Part shown: positions 1-7,813 of the stretch, one piece after another
Layout of the letters: each line of letters opens with the position of its first letter
Position numbering within the stretch: the first letter of the stretch is position 1
NCBI RefSeq assembly: GCF_000715205.1
Contig: NZ_JOTP01000016.1
Span: 1 to 64,000, forward strand
Direction: 5' to 3'
DNA length: 64,000 bases
Source: Bacillus zhangzhouensis
Lineage (GTDB): Bacteria; Bacillota; Bacilli; Bacillales; Bacillaceae
The notes under the pieces: model-generated
Seen by the model: only the letters and a program-made list of their open reading frames with translations
The model's database searches: none
What the model was told of the DNA's origin: nothing
Made by a program: the position numbers and the translations under genes

Positions 1-46
1 CTTGTTTAGTTTTCAAAGATCATGTTCGTTATCGCTCAGAGGCGAC
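1..46 (-). other. 5' leader of an rRNA operon that continues beyond the left edge
   Basis: Read on the minus strand, positions 24-1 give a TTTGAAAACTAAACAAG tract, typical of Bacillus rRNA leaders and spacers just before the mature 16S sequence. It lies directly downstream of two strong tandem promoters. In B. subtilis ygxA precedes rrnD in the same orientation, which agrees. No mature rRNA is inside the window. Confidence 0.75.
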
Positions 47-52
47 TTTCTT

Positions 53-82
53 AATATAACATTTGAGCACCTTGTGCGTCAA
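53..82 (-). promoter_or_regulatory. rRNA operon promoter P2
   Basis: On the minus strand there is a -35 TTGACG (82-77), an 18-base spacer and a -10 TATATT (58-53). It points left into the rRNA leader. Strong near-consensus boxes in tandem with a second promoter 100 bp upstream are typical of Bacillus rrn operons. Confidence 0.8.
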
Positions 83-153
83 GTGTTTTTTAGAATTTCT
101 TTTTGTCAGCTTTTCTTTCAAAGCAACTCGGTTGCTCATTAGCGACGTTTAAT

Positions 154-182
154 AATATACCATCATAATATTCATGCGTCAA
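154..182 (-). promoter_or_regulatory. rRNA operon promoter P1
   Basis: The minus strand shows -35 TTGACG (182-177), a 17-base spacer and -10 TATATT (159-154). The -35 box lies inside the last codons of ygxA, whose stop codon is at 172-174, so the upstream gene and the rRNA promoter overlap. Confidence 0.8.
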
Positions 183-1050
183 TATCTTTTTTCACAAAAT
201 ATCCTCGATGATAGATTTTTTGTCCCTTTGTCTCAATTGGCTCCACTTGAACAATTCCTTTTTCCACAAAGAAATCAATCATGACGCTAAGGTCAGGCGT
301 GAAATGCTTAAGGTCAGGATGTGCAAGAAGCTCGCCAAAAAGCCAAATATCCTGCTGCTCCATGACATGACGTAAATGAGCGGCACCAATTTCTGCTTTT
401 GAATGGATCAAAAAATCATTCGCTAAAAATAACAGTTCTAAACGTTTATGCAGACTTTCGTGGCTTTCAATCAGTTCTGAATAAAGTTTATACACTTCAG
501 GCTCCATATGACGCACTTGGTTCCAAACCGTCACTTCTGGGTGGAAGCCTTTATCAATCACTTCAATACGTGCCAGATGATGCAGGGCATGCACAATGGA
601 ATTATATGCATCAAGGAATTGATTTGATTCAAAAAATGCTTTTCCTTCTATATATCTACGAATGAGCTTACCATATTCTAAACCGATTTTGAGCTTACGG
701 TGTGAGAACGGGAATGTACTCAGTTCATCAATCAAGTTGAAAATATATTCATTACGATCAAATAGGACTTTTCCATTCAAAATCCAATCAATGATTCGGC
801 GGTTAGTGCCGAGGGTAATCCATTCCTTCAACTGATCATCTGTGACAACATTTAAAGAAGCTGTTTGGTGATCGGATTCATAGTGTTTGATAAATAATGG
901 CTCTTCCGCTTCTTTTACAATGACAAGAAGTGCTGCATCAAAGTTATCCGTCTCAGAAGATACTTTATGTCTTCTTTCTACTATAATCACAGCTAATGTA
1001 TCTGGATGGCTTGCTCTCTCTTGATAAATAGGACGGAGAAGATTTTCCAT
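172..1050 (-). CDS. ygxA: YgxA, nucleotidyltransferase-like protein
   Basis: This 292-residue protein matches B. subtilis YgxA in length, character and position between ygzB and an rRNA operon. It is annotated in Bacillus as nucleotidyltransferase-like; its substrate is not known and I see no decisive catalytic motif. It is acidic and soluble with no membrane segment. The ATG at 1050 follows a GGAGG-like site at a normal distance. It is transcribed towards the rRNA operon, whose P1 promoter overlaps its 3' end. Identity is firm from resemblance and synteny; function is open. Confidence 0.85.
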   Translation of the reverse strand: MENLLRPIYQERASHPDTLAVIIVERRHKVSSETDNFDAALLVIVKEAEEPLFIKHYESDHQTASLNVVTDDQLKEWITLGTNRRIIDWILNGKVLFDRNEYIFNLIDELSTFPFSHRKLKIGLEYGKLIRRYIEGKAFFESNQFLDAYNSIVHALHHLARIEVIDKGFHPEVTVWNQVRHMEPEVYKLYSELIESHESLHKRLELLFLANDFLIHSKAEIGAAHLRHVMEQQDIWLFGELLAHPDLKHFTPDLSVMIDFFVEKGIVQVEPIETKGQKIYHRGYFVKKDIDA

Positions 1051-1239
1051 AGTGATTCCTCCAATACTCGGGTGTAGGGTTCTTCTCTAATGCTATGTAT
1101 TTCTCCTCATAGAATCAAAATTCCTTCAATACATGAAAAAAGATCATTGAATCATTATAAGCAATTTATTCACAAAACTCTATAACTAATTCAAACGGAA
1201 AGGTAAAATGTGCTATATTGGAGATAAGGGGGGCTAGGG

Positions 1240-1587
1240 ATGGCGAAATACTCCAGTAAGATTAATAAAATCAGAACATTTGCACTTAGCTTGGTTTTTG
1301 TCGGCTTTCTGATCATGTATATCGGTGTGTTCTTTAAGGAATCGATCTGGCTGTCGACTTTTTTTATGCTGCTTGGCGTCTTATCAATCGGATTAAGTAC
1401 AGCCGTTTACTTTTGGATTGGCATGCTTTCTACGAAGGCGGTACGAGTTGTTTGTCCAAGCTGTGAGAAGGAAACAAAGGTGCTCGGACGAGTGGATATG
1501 TGCATGCATTGCAGAGAGCCGCTTACTCTCGATCCAGCATTAGAGGGTAAAGAGTTTGATGAATCCTACAATCGAAAAAAGTCATAA
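1240..1587 (+). CDS. ygzB: YgzB, small membrane protein with a C-terminal zinc-ribbon-like tail (UPF0295)
   Basis: This 115-residue protein has two predicted membrane helices (about residues 12-34 and 40-64). A cytosolic tail follows with two Cys-X2-Cys pairs (CPSC and CMHC), which looks like a small zinc ribbon. It matches B. subtilis YgzB, whose function is unknown. It faces perR tail to tail and shares a bidirectional terminator with it. A GGGGG-rich ribosome site lies just before the ATG. Confidence 0.85.
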   Translation: MAKYSSKINKIRTFALSLVFVGFLIMYIGVFFKESIWLSTFFMLLGVLSIGLSTAVYFWIGMLSTKAVRVVCPSCEKETKVLGRVDMCMHCREPLTLDPALEGKEFDESYNRKKS

Positions 1588-1591
1588 AAAT

Positions 1592-1617
1592 AAGCTGACC
1601 ATTCAAATGGTCAGCTT
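1592..1617. terminator. Bidirectional terminator between ygzB and perR
   Basis: An 11-bp perfect stem (AAGCTGACCAT paired with ATGGTCAGCTT) with a 4-base loop is flanked by A- and T-rich tracts on both sides. It can end transcription of both convergent genes. Confidence 0.85.
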
Positions 1618-1622
1618 TTTCA

Positions 1623-2060
1623 TTAATGATTTTCTTTTTTCGCACATTCTTGACAAGTTCCATAGATCTCCAAGCGATGATGACTGACTTTAAAGCCCGT
1701 CACATGGGATGCAAGCTGTTCAACTTCATCAAGGCCAGGATAGTGAAAGTCAACGATTTTTCCGCAATTTTCACAAATCGCATGGTAATGGTCAGATGTC
1801 GCAAAATCAAATCGGCTTGAGGAATCACCATACGTTAATTCCTTTACTAATCCAGATTCCCTGAAGACTCGTAAATTGTTGTAAACCGTTGCTACACTCA
1901 TATTTGGAAATTTCCCTTCAAGTGCTTTATATATATCGTCCGCGGTTGGGTGAGTCATAGAATTTACGAGAAACTCCAAGATGGCATGGCGCTGCGGAGT
2001 AATTCGAACACCGGTTTCTTTTAGAGCATCTAAAGCGTCTTTTAGTTCGTGAGCAGCCAT
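1623..2060 (-). CDS. perR: PerR, peroxide-sensing Fur-family repressor
   Basis: PerR represses peroxide-defence genes with Fe or Mn bound and is inactivated by metal-catalysed histidine oxidation. Counting from the internal ATG gives 145 residues with every key residue at the B. subtilis position: metal ligands H37, D85, H91, H93 and D104, and structural zinc cysteines C96, C99, C136 and C139. An ATG four codons upstream sits too close to the AGAGGTG ribosome site, so I chose the second start. A near-perfect PerR box 36 bp upstream implies autoregulation. The genes bcp (peroxiredoxin) and gsaB (haem precursor) follow, which fits the regulon. Confidence 0.97.
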   Translation of the reverse strand: MAAHELKDALDALKETGVRITPQRHAILEFLVNSMTHPTADDIYKALEGKFPNMSVATVYNNLRVFRESGLVKELTYGDSSSRFDFATSDHYHAICENCGKIVDFHYPGLDEVEQLASHVTGFKVSHHRLEIYGTCQECAKKENH

Positions 2061-2095
2061 TTCATCATGCACCTCTCTTCAAAAATATTCTTATA

Positions 2096-2110
2096 TTATA
2101 ATCTTTATAA
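2096..2110. promoter_or_regulatory. PerR box upstream of perR
   Basis: TTATAATCTTTATAA matches the 15-base PerR consensus TTATAATNATTATAA at 14 of 15 positions. It lies in the perR promoter region, as expected for autoregulation. Confidence 0.85.
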
Positions 2111-2172
2111 ATAGTGTACCCCCAGAGCCGAAACTTTGTCAATTACAATCCTCTTTTTTACCTATTCTTCTT

Positions 2173-2202
2173 TATAAAAAAGATCGGCATGTCTGCCGAT
2201 CT
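2173..2202 (-). terminator. Terminator of bcp
   Basis: On the minus strand the stem AGATCGGCA / TGCCGATCT is followed by a T run, 16 bases after the bcp stop codon. Confidence 0.85.
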
Positions 2203-2217
2203 CATCCTGTGATGTGA

Positions 2218-2685
2218 TTAAGCGTGAGCTTTCAATTCCTCTAACGCTTCTTCTACGTGGTCTTTCACCTTTACTTTTCGCCATTCTTTCACAAGCGTTC
2301 CTTCTTTATTAATAAGAAACGTTGATCGTTCGATTCCCATGTATTCTTTGCCAAAGTTCTTTTTCAACTTCCATACCCCGAAGGCTTCAGACAATTTCTG
2401 TTCATTGTCTACAAGAAGCAGGAAAGGTAAATCATGTTTTTCTTTAAACTTTTGGTGCTTGTCCTGACTGTCTGGGCTTACGCCAATTATGACGGCATCT
2501 AATTCTGCAAAGCTTTGATGACGGTCGCGGAAATCGCATGCTTCTGTTGTACAGCCTGGTGTCATATCTTTTGGATAGAAATAAAGGACAATATGTTTTC
2601 CTTTAAAATCAGAAAGCTTTATTTTCTCCCCATTGTCACCGGTTAATTCAATATCAGGTACTTGCTGCCCCACTTCGATTGTCAT
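2218..2685 (-). CDS. bcp: Thioredoxin-dependent peroxiredoxin, Bcp/PrxQ type (YgaF)
   Basis: This 155-residue thiol peroxidase would reduce hydrogen peroxide and organic peroxides using thioredoxin. The motif TPGCTTEAC holds the peroxidatic C45 and resolving C50 four residues later, the PrxQ pattern. The ATG follows an AGGAGGG site. It corresponds to B. subtilis ygaF, sits next to perR and has its own terminator. No PerR box is evident in front of it. Confidence 0.93.
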   Translation of the reverse strand: MTIEVGQQVPDIELTGDNGEKIKLSDFKGKHIVLYFYPKDMTPGCTTEACDFRDRHQSFAELDAVIIGVSPDSQDKHQKFKEKHDLPFLLLVDNEQKLSEAFGVWKLKKNFGKEYMGIERSTFLINKEGTLVKEWRKVKVKDHVEEALEELKAHA

Positions 2686-2814
2686 GACACAATCCCTCCT
2701 ACCTATTTTTTAATTAGCCTATCCAATTTCGATAAGATATTCAACTAAGGACGCTTGCATCGGCATGTTAAAATAATGATAGACGACGTGATACGTTGAG
2801 ATAGGAGGCTATTT

Positions 2815-4110
2815 ATGAAATTCACAGAATCAGAAAAATTACATCAAGAGGCGCTGGAACATATTGTAGGAGGGGTTAACAGCCCATCTCGTTCATATAA
2901 GGCAGTAGGCGGCGGATCACCCGTTGCAATGGAAAGAGGAGAAGGCGCATATTTTTGGGATGTTGACGGAAATCGATATATCGACTATCTGGCAGCATAC
3001 GGACCAATTATTACAGGCCATGCTCATCCTCATATTACAAAAGCCATCACGAAAGCGGCTGAAAGTGGTGTCCTTTATGGAACCCCAACGAAGCATGAAG
3101 TCACATTTGCGAAAATGCTAAAGGAAGCTATGCCTGCTTTGGATAAAGTTCGTTTTGTCAATTCAGGTACGGAAGCTGTGATGACCACGATTCGTGTAGC
3201 TCGCGCTTATACAGGCAGAACAAAGATCATTAAATTTGCCGGGTGCTACCACGGTCACTCTGATCTTGTGCTAGTGGCAGCTGGCTCTGGTCCTTCCACT
3301 TTAGGAACGCCTGATTCAGCGGGCGTACCTAAGAGCATCGCCAACGAAGTCATTACCGTTCCATTTAATGATATTGACAGCTACAAAGAAGCATTAGATC
3401 GCTGGGGCGATGAAGTAGCGGCTGTCCTTGTTGAGCCGATTGTCGGCAACTTTGGGATTGTGGAGCCTAAGGATGGTTTCTTGCAGCAGGTCAATGACCT
3501 CACTCATGAAAAAGGCGCACTGGTGATCTATGATGAAGTGATTACAGCTTTCCGCTTTATGTATGGCGGTGCACAGGACTTGCTTCAAGTAAAACCTGAC
3601 CTCACTGCATTAGGTAAAATTATTGGCGGCGGTCTTCCCATCGGCGCTTACGGCGGAAAAAAAGAAATTATGGAGCAAGTCGCCCCGCTTGGACCAGCCT
3701 ATCAAGCTGGCACGATGGCAGGAAATCCTGCGTCCATTCTTTCTGGTATTGCATGCTTGGAATTGTTAAAAGAAGACGGAGTCTACGAGCGTCTTGATCA
3801 GCTTGGCGCTATGTTAGAAGAAGGAATTTTAGCCCATGCCAAAAAACATCAAGTAGATATTACAGTGAATCGTTTAAAGGGTGCGCTCACGATTTATTTT
3901 ACAAAAGAAACAATTGTGAACTACGAGCAGGCTGAAAATACGGATGGCGAGATGTTCGCGCGCTTCTTCAAATTGATGCTCACGCAAGGTATTAACCTCG
4001 CCCCTTCTAAATATGAAGCTTGGTTCTTAACCATCTCACATACTGAAAAAGATATTTCTGAGACATTACAAGCGGTAGATCATGCGTTTGAACAGCTGAA
4101 AAAATCATAA
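2815..4110 (+). CDS. gsaB: Glutamate-1-semialdehyde 2,1-aminomutase, GsaB paralogue
   Basis: This PLP enzyme converts glutamate-1-semialdehyde to 5-aminolevulinate in haem synthesis. It has 431 residues, full length for the family. The motif [11 protein letters not shown] carries the PLP lysine, K268. It is the second GSA-AM of Bacillus (B. subtilis gsaB; hemL is elsewhere). The start has an AGGAGG site seven bases upstream. Its codons 263-337 (positions 3600-3825) are repeated perfectly at 5589-5814, beyond ygaE. The gene itself is intact. Confidence 0.95.
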   Translation: MKFTESEKLHQEALEHIVGGVNSPSRSYKAVGGGSPVAMERGEGAYFWDVDGNRYIDYLAAYGPIITGHAHPHITKAITKAAESGVLYGTPTKHEVTFAKMLKEAMPALDKVRFVNSGTEAVMTTIRVARAYTGRTKIIKFAGCYHGHSDLVLVAAGSGPSTLGTPDSAGVPKSIANEVITVPFNDIDSYKEALDRWGDEVAAVLVEPIVGNFGIVEPKDGFLQQVNDLTHEKGALVIYDEVITAFRFMYGGAQDLLQVKPDLTALGKIIGGGLPIGAYGGKKEIMEQVAPLGPAYQAGTMAGNPASILSGIACLELLKEDGVYERLDQLGAMLEEGILAHAKKHQVDITVNRLKGALTIYFTKETIVNYEQAENTDGEMFARFFKLMLTQGINLAPSKYEAWFLTISHTEKDISETLQAVDHAFEQLKKS

Positions 4111-4117
4111 TCGAGTC

Positions 4118-4151
4118 AAAAACAGACGTAAATCCATGCGTCTGTTTTTTT
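4118..4151 (+). terminator. Terminator of gsaB
   Basis: The stem AAAAACAGACG / CGTCTGTTTTT is followed by a T run and begins seven bases after the gsaB stop codon. Confidence 0.9.
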
Positions 4152-4357
4152 ATTGATCAGCTCTTGATTGTCAAAAGCGAGTGAATCTGTTACATTTTTT
4201 CTCAATACCTTCTTTTGATGTTTTCATGAACTTTCAAAAATCACTTGAATATTTCGGAAGACCGCTGTATATTACTTAGTTGTTTCATCAAAATATTTAT
4301 AATAAATGACAAGTGATCATCTATTATCAAAAAGAAAGGAATGCAGGGACAAAACCA

Positions 4358-5431
4358 ATGAAACTTGGAGCCCGTATTTTAAAAACCGGTATTGCCATTG
4401 TACTCGCGCTTTACCTGGCAACATGGCTTGGGTTGCCAACGCCCGTCTTCGCGGGAATTGCAGCTGTATTTGCTATCCAGCCATCTATTTATCGATCATT
4501 TTTAACGATTGTTGATCAAGTGCAAGCGAATATTATTGGAGCAGCACTTGCCATTACGTTCGGTCTGCTTTTCGGCACAGGACCCGTCATTATCGGTTTA
4601 ACCGCCGTCATGGTCATCGCCATTAATTTAAAGCTGAAGATTGAACACACGATTCCGATTGCACTTGTAACCGTCATCGCGATTTTAGAAAGTGCGGGGG
4701 ATCATTTCCTTTCCTTTGCCTTAATTCGAACAGCTACTGTGGTGCTAGGGGTTCTTTCTTCATTTTTAGTGAATTTAATCTTCCTGCCGCCAAAGTATGA
4801 AACAAAGCTGGTTCATCACATTATGGAGAATACGGAGGAGATTTTAAAATGGATCCGTCTGAGCTCCAGACAGTCTACTGATCATTCCACTTTAAAGGAT
4901 GACATCGATCAAATAAAAGAACGTATGATCAAATTAGATCACATTTACTTGTTATACAAAGAGGAACGAAGCTATTTAAAGAAAACCACGTATGTAAAAT
5001 CAAGAAAGCTGGTTTTGTTCAGACAGGCGATTATGACGTCGAATCGAGCTCTGTACTTACTGAAAAAGCTTCATAAATTAGAAAATGAAATTCATTTGAT
5101 GCCAGAGCATTTCAGGGAAAGCTTAACTGATGAAATTGATTATTTACTCTATTGGCACGAGCGCACCTTGATGAAGTTTGTCGGAAAAATGAAGCCGCAG
5201 GACGATGACTTTCAAAATGAATGCTCGCTTCGCCTTGAAACATTAACGAAATCATTTATTCAGCATCAGCAAAACCAAGAAAACGACTTGCTCGATTACA
5301 ATATGCTGAATGTGATGTCCAGCATCATCGAATACCGTGATGAATTGCAGCATTTAGATACATTGATTACAAGCTTCCAAACGTATCACCCAAAGGATAG
5401 TGAAATTGAGACGGAAGAAAAAGAAGCATAA
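4358..5431 (+). CDS. ygaE: YgaE, FUSC-type (aromatic acid exporter family) membrane protein
   Basis: This protein of about 357 residues has five or six N-terminal membrane helices (about residues 10-145) and a long helical cytoplasmic C-terminal region. That is the layout of the aromatic acid exporter / FUSC family and matches B. subtilis YgaE. Transport substrate is unknown. I start it at the ATG giving MKLGAR, as in B. subtilis; the upstream in-frame GTG at 4313 lacks a ribosome site and adds an unconserved extension. It is transcribed towards the repeat element and peptide importer operon. Confidence 0.85.
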   Translation: MKLGARILKTGIAIVLALYLATWLGLPTPVFAGIAAVFAIQPSIYRSFLTIVDQVQANIIGAALAITFGLLFGTGPVIIGLTAVMVIAINLKLKIEHTIPIALVTVIAILESAGDHFLSFALIRTATVVLGVLSSFLVNLIFLPPKYETKLVHHIMENTEEILKWIRLSSRQSTDHSTLKDDIDQIKERMIKLDHIYLLYKEERSYLKKTTYVKSRKLVLFRQAIMTSNRALYLLKKLHKLENEIHLMPEHFRESLTDEIDYLLYWHERTLMKFVGKMKPQDDDFQNECSLRLETLTKSFIQHQQNQENDLLDYNMLNVMSSIIEYRDELQHLDTLITSFQTYHPKDSEIETEEKEA

Positions 5432-5439
5432 ACAGAAAA

Positions 5440-5589
5440 GACCGATTCTTGGAATCGGTCTCAGATTGACAAAGAGCTAAAATGATCTTCATTTTAGCTC
5501 TTTGTCTTCTTTTCAGCGTGATATGAAAACCCTTGAAGTCTAGGTAAGACAGCTACTTTTGCGGAGCGAATTTGACATTCGTGAGCACC
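5440..5589. repeat. Truncated copy of a terminator-embedded repeat element, with its proximal terminator hairpin
   Basis: Positions 5440-5460 form a 9-bp stem with a 3-base loop (GACCGATTC / GAATCGGTC) without a T run. From 5461 (TCAGATTGAC) to 5589 the DNA is homologous to the reverse complement of the 39350-39525 element. It includes a perfect 16-bp inverted repeat (GACAAAGAGCTAAAAT and complement, 5467-5505) and the shared segments TTTTCAGCGTGATA, CCTTGAAGTCTAGG and ATTCGTGAGCACC. The copy stops abruptly where gsaB-derived sequence begins, so about its last 50 bp are missing. Confidence 0.85.
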
Positions 5590-5814
5590 CTCACTGCATT
5601 AGGTAAAATTATTGGCGGCGGTCTTCCCATCGGCGCTTACGGCGGAAAAAAAGAAATTATGGAGCAAGTCGCCCCGCTTGGACCAGCCTATCAAGCTGGC
5701 ACGATGGCAGGAAATCCTGCGTCCATTCTTTCTGGTATTGCATGCTTGGAATTGTTAAAAGAAGACGGAGTCTACGAGCGTCTTGATCAGCTTGGCGCTA
5801 TGTTAGAAGAAGGA
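5589..5814 (+). pseudogene. Perfect 226-bp internal fragment of gsaB
   Basis: These bases are identical to 3600-3825, the part of gsaB encoding residues 263-337 including the PLP lysine motif. The fragment has no start of its own and enters terminator sequence at its right end, so it cannot give a working enzyme. The left junction with the repeat element overlaps by one base; the right junction shares GA with the following hairpin. The lack of any difference suggests a recent duplication or ongoing gene conversion. It replaces the distal part of the repeat element. Confidence 0.93.
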
Positions 5815-5838
5815 CCGATTCCCGAGAATCGGTCTTAT
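5813..5838. terminator. Distal terminator hairpin between ygaE and the peptide importer operon
   Basis: A 9-bp stem (GACCGATTC / GAATCGGTC) with a 4-base loop is followed by TTATTTTATTTT on the plus strand and an A/T tract on the other side. The stem is identical to the hairpin at 5440-5460 but the loop differs (CCGA against TTG). It ends both ygaE and the convergent importer operon. Confidence 0.8.
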
Positions 5839-6731
5839 TTTATTTTCTTCATTTTAGGATCAAGTGTGTCTCTTAATCCATCTCCCATCAAATTAAAGCC
5901 AAGAACCGTCAGCATGATGGCGATGCCTGGGAAGAATAAAGTCCATGGGGCTTGAACGAGATAAGGCCTTGCATCGGCGAGCATTTTCCCCCACTCGGGA
6001 CTTGGCGCCTGTGCACCCAATCCTAAAAAGCCTAAAGCTGCCGCTTCGATAATCGCCGTTCCGATCGCAAGCGTCGCCTGTACGATGACCGGCACCATAC
6101 TATTTGGCAGGATGTGACGCAGCACGATGCGGCGGTGGGACATCCCAACTGCCTTGGCTGCTAGCACATATTCTTCTTGTTTAATGCTTAGCACCTTTGA
6201 ACGAACCAGCCGCCCAAAGGTCGGGACGTTAATAATCGCTATGGCAATAAGGGCATTTTGTAAGGAAGGGCCTAAGATGGAGACGATAGCAATGGCTAAT
6301 AGAATGCTAGGAAAGGCGAGTAAAATATCAAATAGTCTCGAGATCACAGCATCCAGAACTCTTCCCCCATAACCTGCCATCAATCCAAGCAATGTGCCTA
6401 AAATGACTGATCCGAGCACCGAGAAGAAACCAACCCATAATGAAATCCGTGCTCCATGCACAACTCTTGAAAATATATCTCTGCCGAAATCATCCGTACC
6501 AAACCAGTGCGCGGCTGAAGGTGCACTAAACCGCTCACCCAGTGATTGTTCGTTGATTCCATAAGGAGCAATGAGCGGTGCGAAGATCGCTAGGATGAGA
6601 AATAAAAAGACAATCACACTGCCAATGACCGCCAGTTTGTGCTGAAAGAACTGCTTCGTCGATTCAAGAATCAGTGATTGAGAGCGTTCTTTTTTTAGCT
6701 GAGGTGCATGAAACTCTTTTTGCGCTTCCAT
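5835..6731 (-). CDS. Peptide ABC transporter permease, AppC/DppC type
   Basis: This 298-residue permease has six membrane helices and the long N-terminal cytosolic stretch of OppC/DppC proteins. The EAA loop ([17 protein letters not shown], about residues 186-202) contacts the ATPases. It is the last gene of the five-gene operon, 18 bp after the second permease. The D-F-A-B-C order equals the B. subtilis app operon, but the locus is different, so I give no symbol. Substrate is probably di- or oligopeptides. Confidence 0.9.
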   Translation of the reverse strand: MEAQKEFHAPQLKKERSQSLILESTKQFFQHKLAVIGSVIVFLFLILAIFAPLIAPYGINEQSLGERFSAPSAAHWFGTDDFGRDIFSRVVHGARISLWVGFFSVLGSVILGTLLGLMAGYGGRVLDAVISRLFDILLAFPSILLAIAIVSILGPSLQNALIAIAIINVPTFGRLVRSKVLSIKQEEYVLAAKAVGMSHRRIVLRHILPNSMVPVIVQATLAIGTAIIEAAALGFLGLGAQAPSPEWGKMLADARPYLVQAPWTLFFPGIAIMLTVLGFNLMGDGLRDTLDPKMKKIK

Positions 6732-6749
6732 GTTGTCACTCTCCCTTCT

Positions 6750-7751
6750 CTAGTATTTAATTCTTGGATCAATGACCGCATACAATATGTCCACAATGAA
6801 ATTGATGAGCACAAATATGAGCGCAACAACAAGAATGCCAGTTTGAATGACAGGGTAATCACGATAGCTGATCGCATCGTATATATACCGCCCAATTCCC
6901 GGCCAAGCAAAAATGGTTTCGGTTAAAATCGCTCCGCCAAGCAAAAGACCTGTCTGAAGACCAATAATCGTCAAAATTGGAATGAGCGCATTTTTCAGCC
7001 CATGCTGATAAATGATGAAAAACGAACGGACACCTTTTGCTTTTGCCGTTCGAATAAAATCGGAATGAAGCACTTCCAGCATACTTGCCCTCGTAATCCT
7101 AGCAATGATCGCAGCAGGAATGGTTGCAAGAGCTGTACTTGGTAAAATCAAATGTTTGATGCTGTCAATGAATTGATCAAACCGGCCTTGCAAAAGCGTA
7201 TCTAGCGTATGAATATACGTAATCGACTCCACTGGATTCCTGACGTTTTCTCGGCCTGTTGTCGGCAAAATACCTAATTCGATCGAGAACAGCCACTGCC
7301 CCATTAAACCTAACCAGAAGATAGGCATGGACACCCCAATGAGAGCAATTAACATCGCGATATAATCAAAGAAAGAATGTTTAAACCAAGCACTAATGAT
7401 TCCAGCATTCACTCCCACGAAAATCGCCAGCACCATTGCAAAAAATGTCAGTTCTAACGTCGCAAATAAGTAAGGCTTCATTTCCTGGGCAATAGCCGCT
7501 CCTGTTCGAATGGAAGTCCCTAAATCACCTTTTAAAAGGCCCAGCATGTAATGACCGTATTGAACGTGCCACGGCTGATTCAAACCAAGCTGGATCGTTA
7601 ATTGCTCTACTGCTTCTTTTGTTGCCCGCTGCCCTAAGATGACCTGCGCTGGATTCCCCGGTATAAACCGAATAATCGAAAACACGACCAATGTCATTCC
7701 GATCAGTACTGGGATGAGCATCCCTGCTCGTTTCATACAATAAGCAAACAA
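6750..7751 (-). CDS. Peptide ABC transporter permease, AppB/DppB type
   Basis: This 333-residue protein starts with the family-typical first helix and the FIPGNPAQVILGQRA segment, followed by five more helices and an EAA loop (SDFIRTAKAKGVRS, about residues 229-242). It pairs with the downstream permease to form the import channel. A stable GC-rich hairpin separates it from the binding-protein gene, which would lower permease expression relative to the binding protein. Confidence 0.9.
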   Translation of the reverse strand: MFAYCMKRAGMLIPVLIGMTLVVFSIIRFIPGNPAQVILGQRATKEAVEQLTIQLGLNQPWHVQYGHYMLGLLKGDLGTSIRTGAAIAQEMKPYLFATLELTFFAMVLAIFVGVNAGIISAWFKHSFFDYIAMLIALIGVSMPIFWLGLMGQWLFSIELGILPTTGRENVRNPVESITYIHTLDTLLQGRFDQFIDSIKHLILPSTALATIPAAIIARITRASMLEVLHSDFIRTAKAKGVRSFFIIYQHGLKNALIPILTIIGLQTGLLLGGAILTETIFAWPGIGRYIYDAISYRDYPVIQTGILVVALIFVLINFIVDILYAVIDPRIKY

Positions 7752-7780
7752 ACAGCTTTCACCGCCTTTTGATTTGTTTG

Positions 7781-7811
7781 AATAAGGGGGATAAAATTCT
7801 CCCCCTTATTT
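7781..7811 (-). terminator. Intra-operon hairpin between binding-protein and permease genes
   Basis: A 10-bp stem (AATAAGGGGG paired with CCCCCTTATT) with a 10-base loop lies just after the binding-protein stop. It has no long T run, so it more likely stabilises the upstream message or attenuates than fully terminates. Confidence 0.6.
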
Positions 7812-7813
7812 GC

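Noticed and set aside
5572-5955. A 127-codon plus-strand frame containing GsaB-like sequence
   Set aside because: It only joins repeat-element bases, the gsaB fragment and the antisense of the permease gene. It has no ribosome site and no gene-like start.
7781-7811. Operon end between the binding-protein and permease genes
   Set aside because: The hairpin lacks a T run and the five genes are the standard set, so it is taken as an intra-operon attenuator or stability element.
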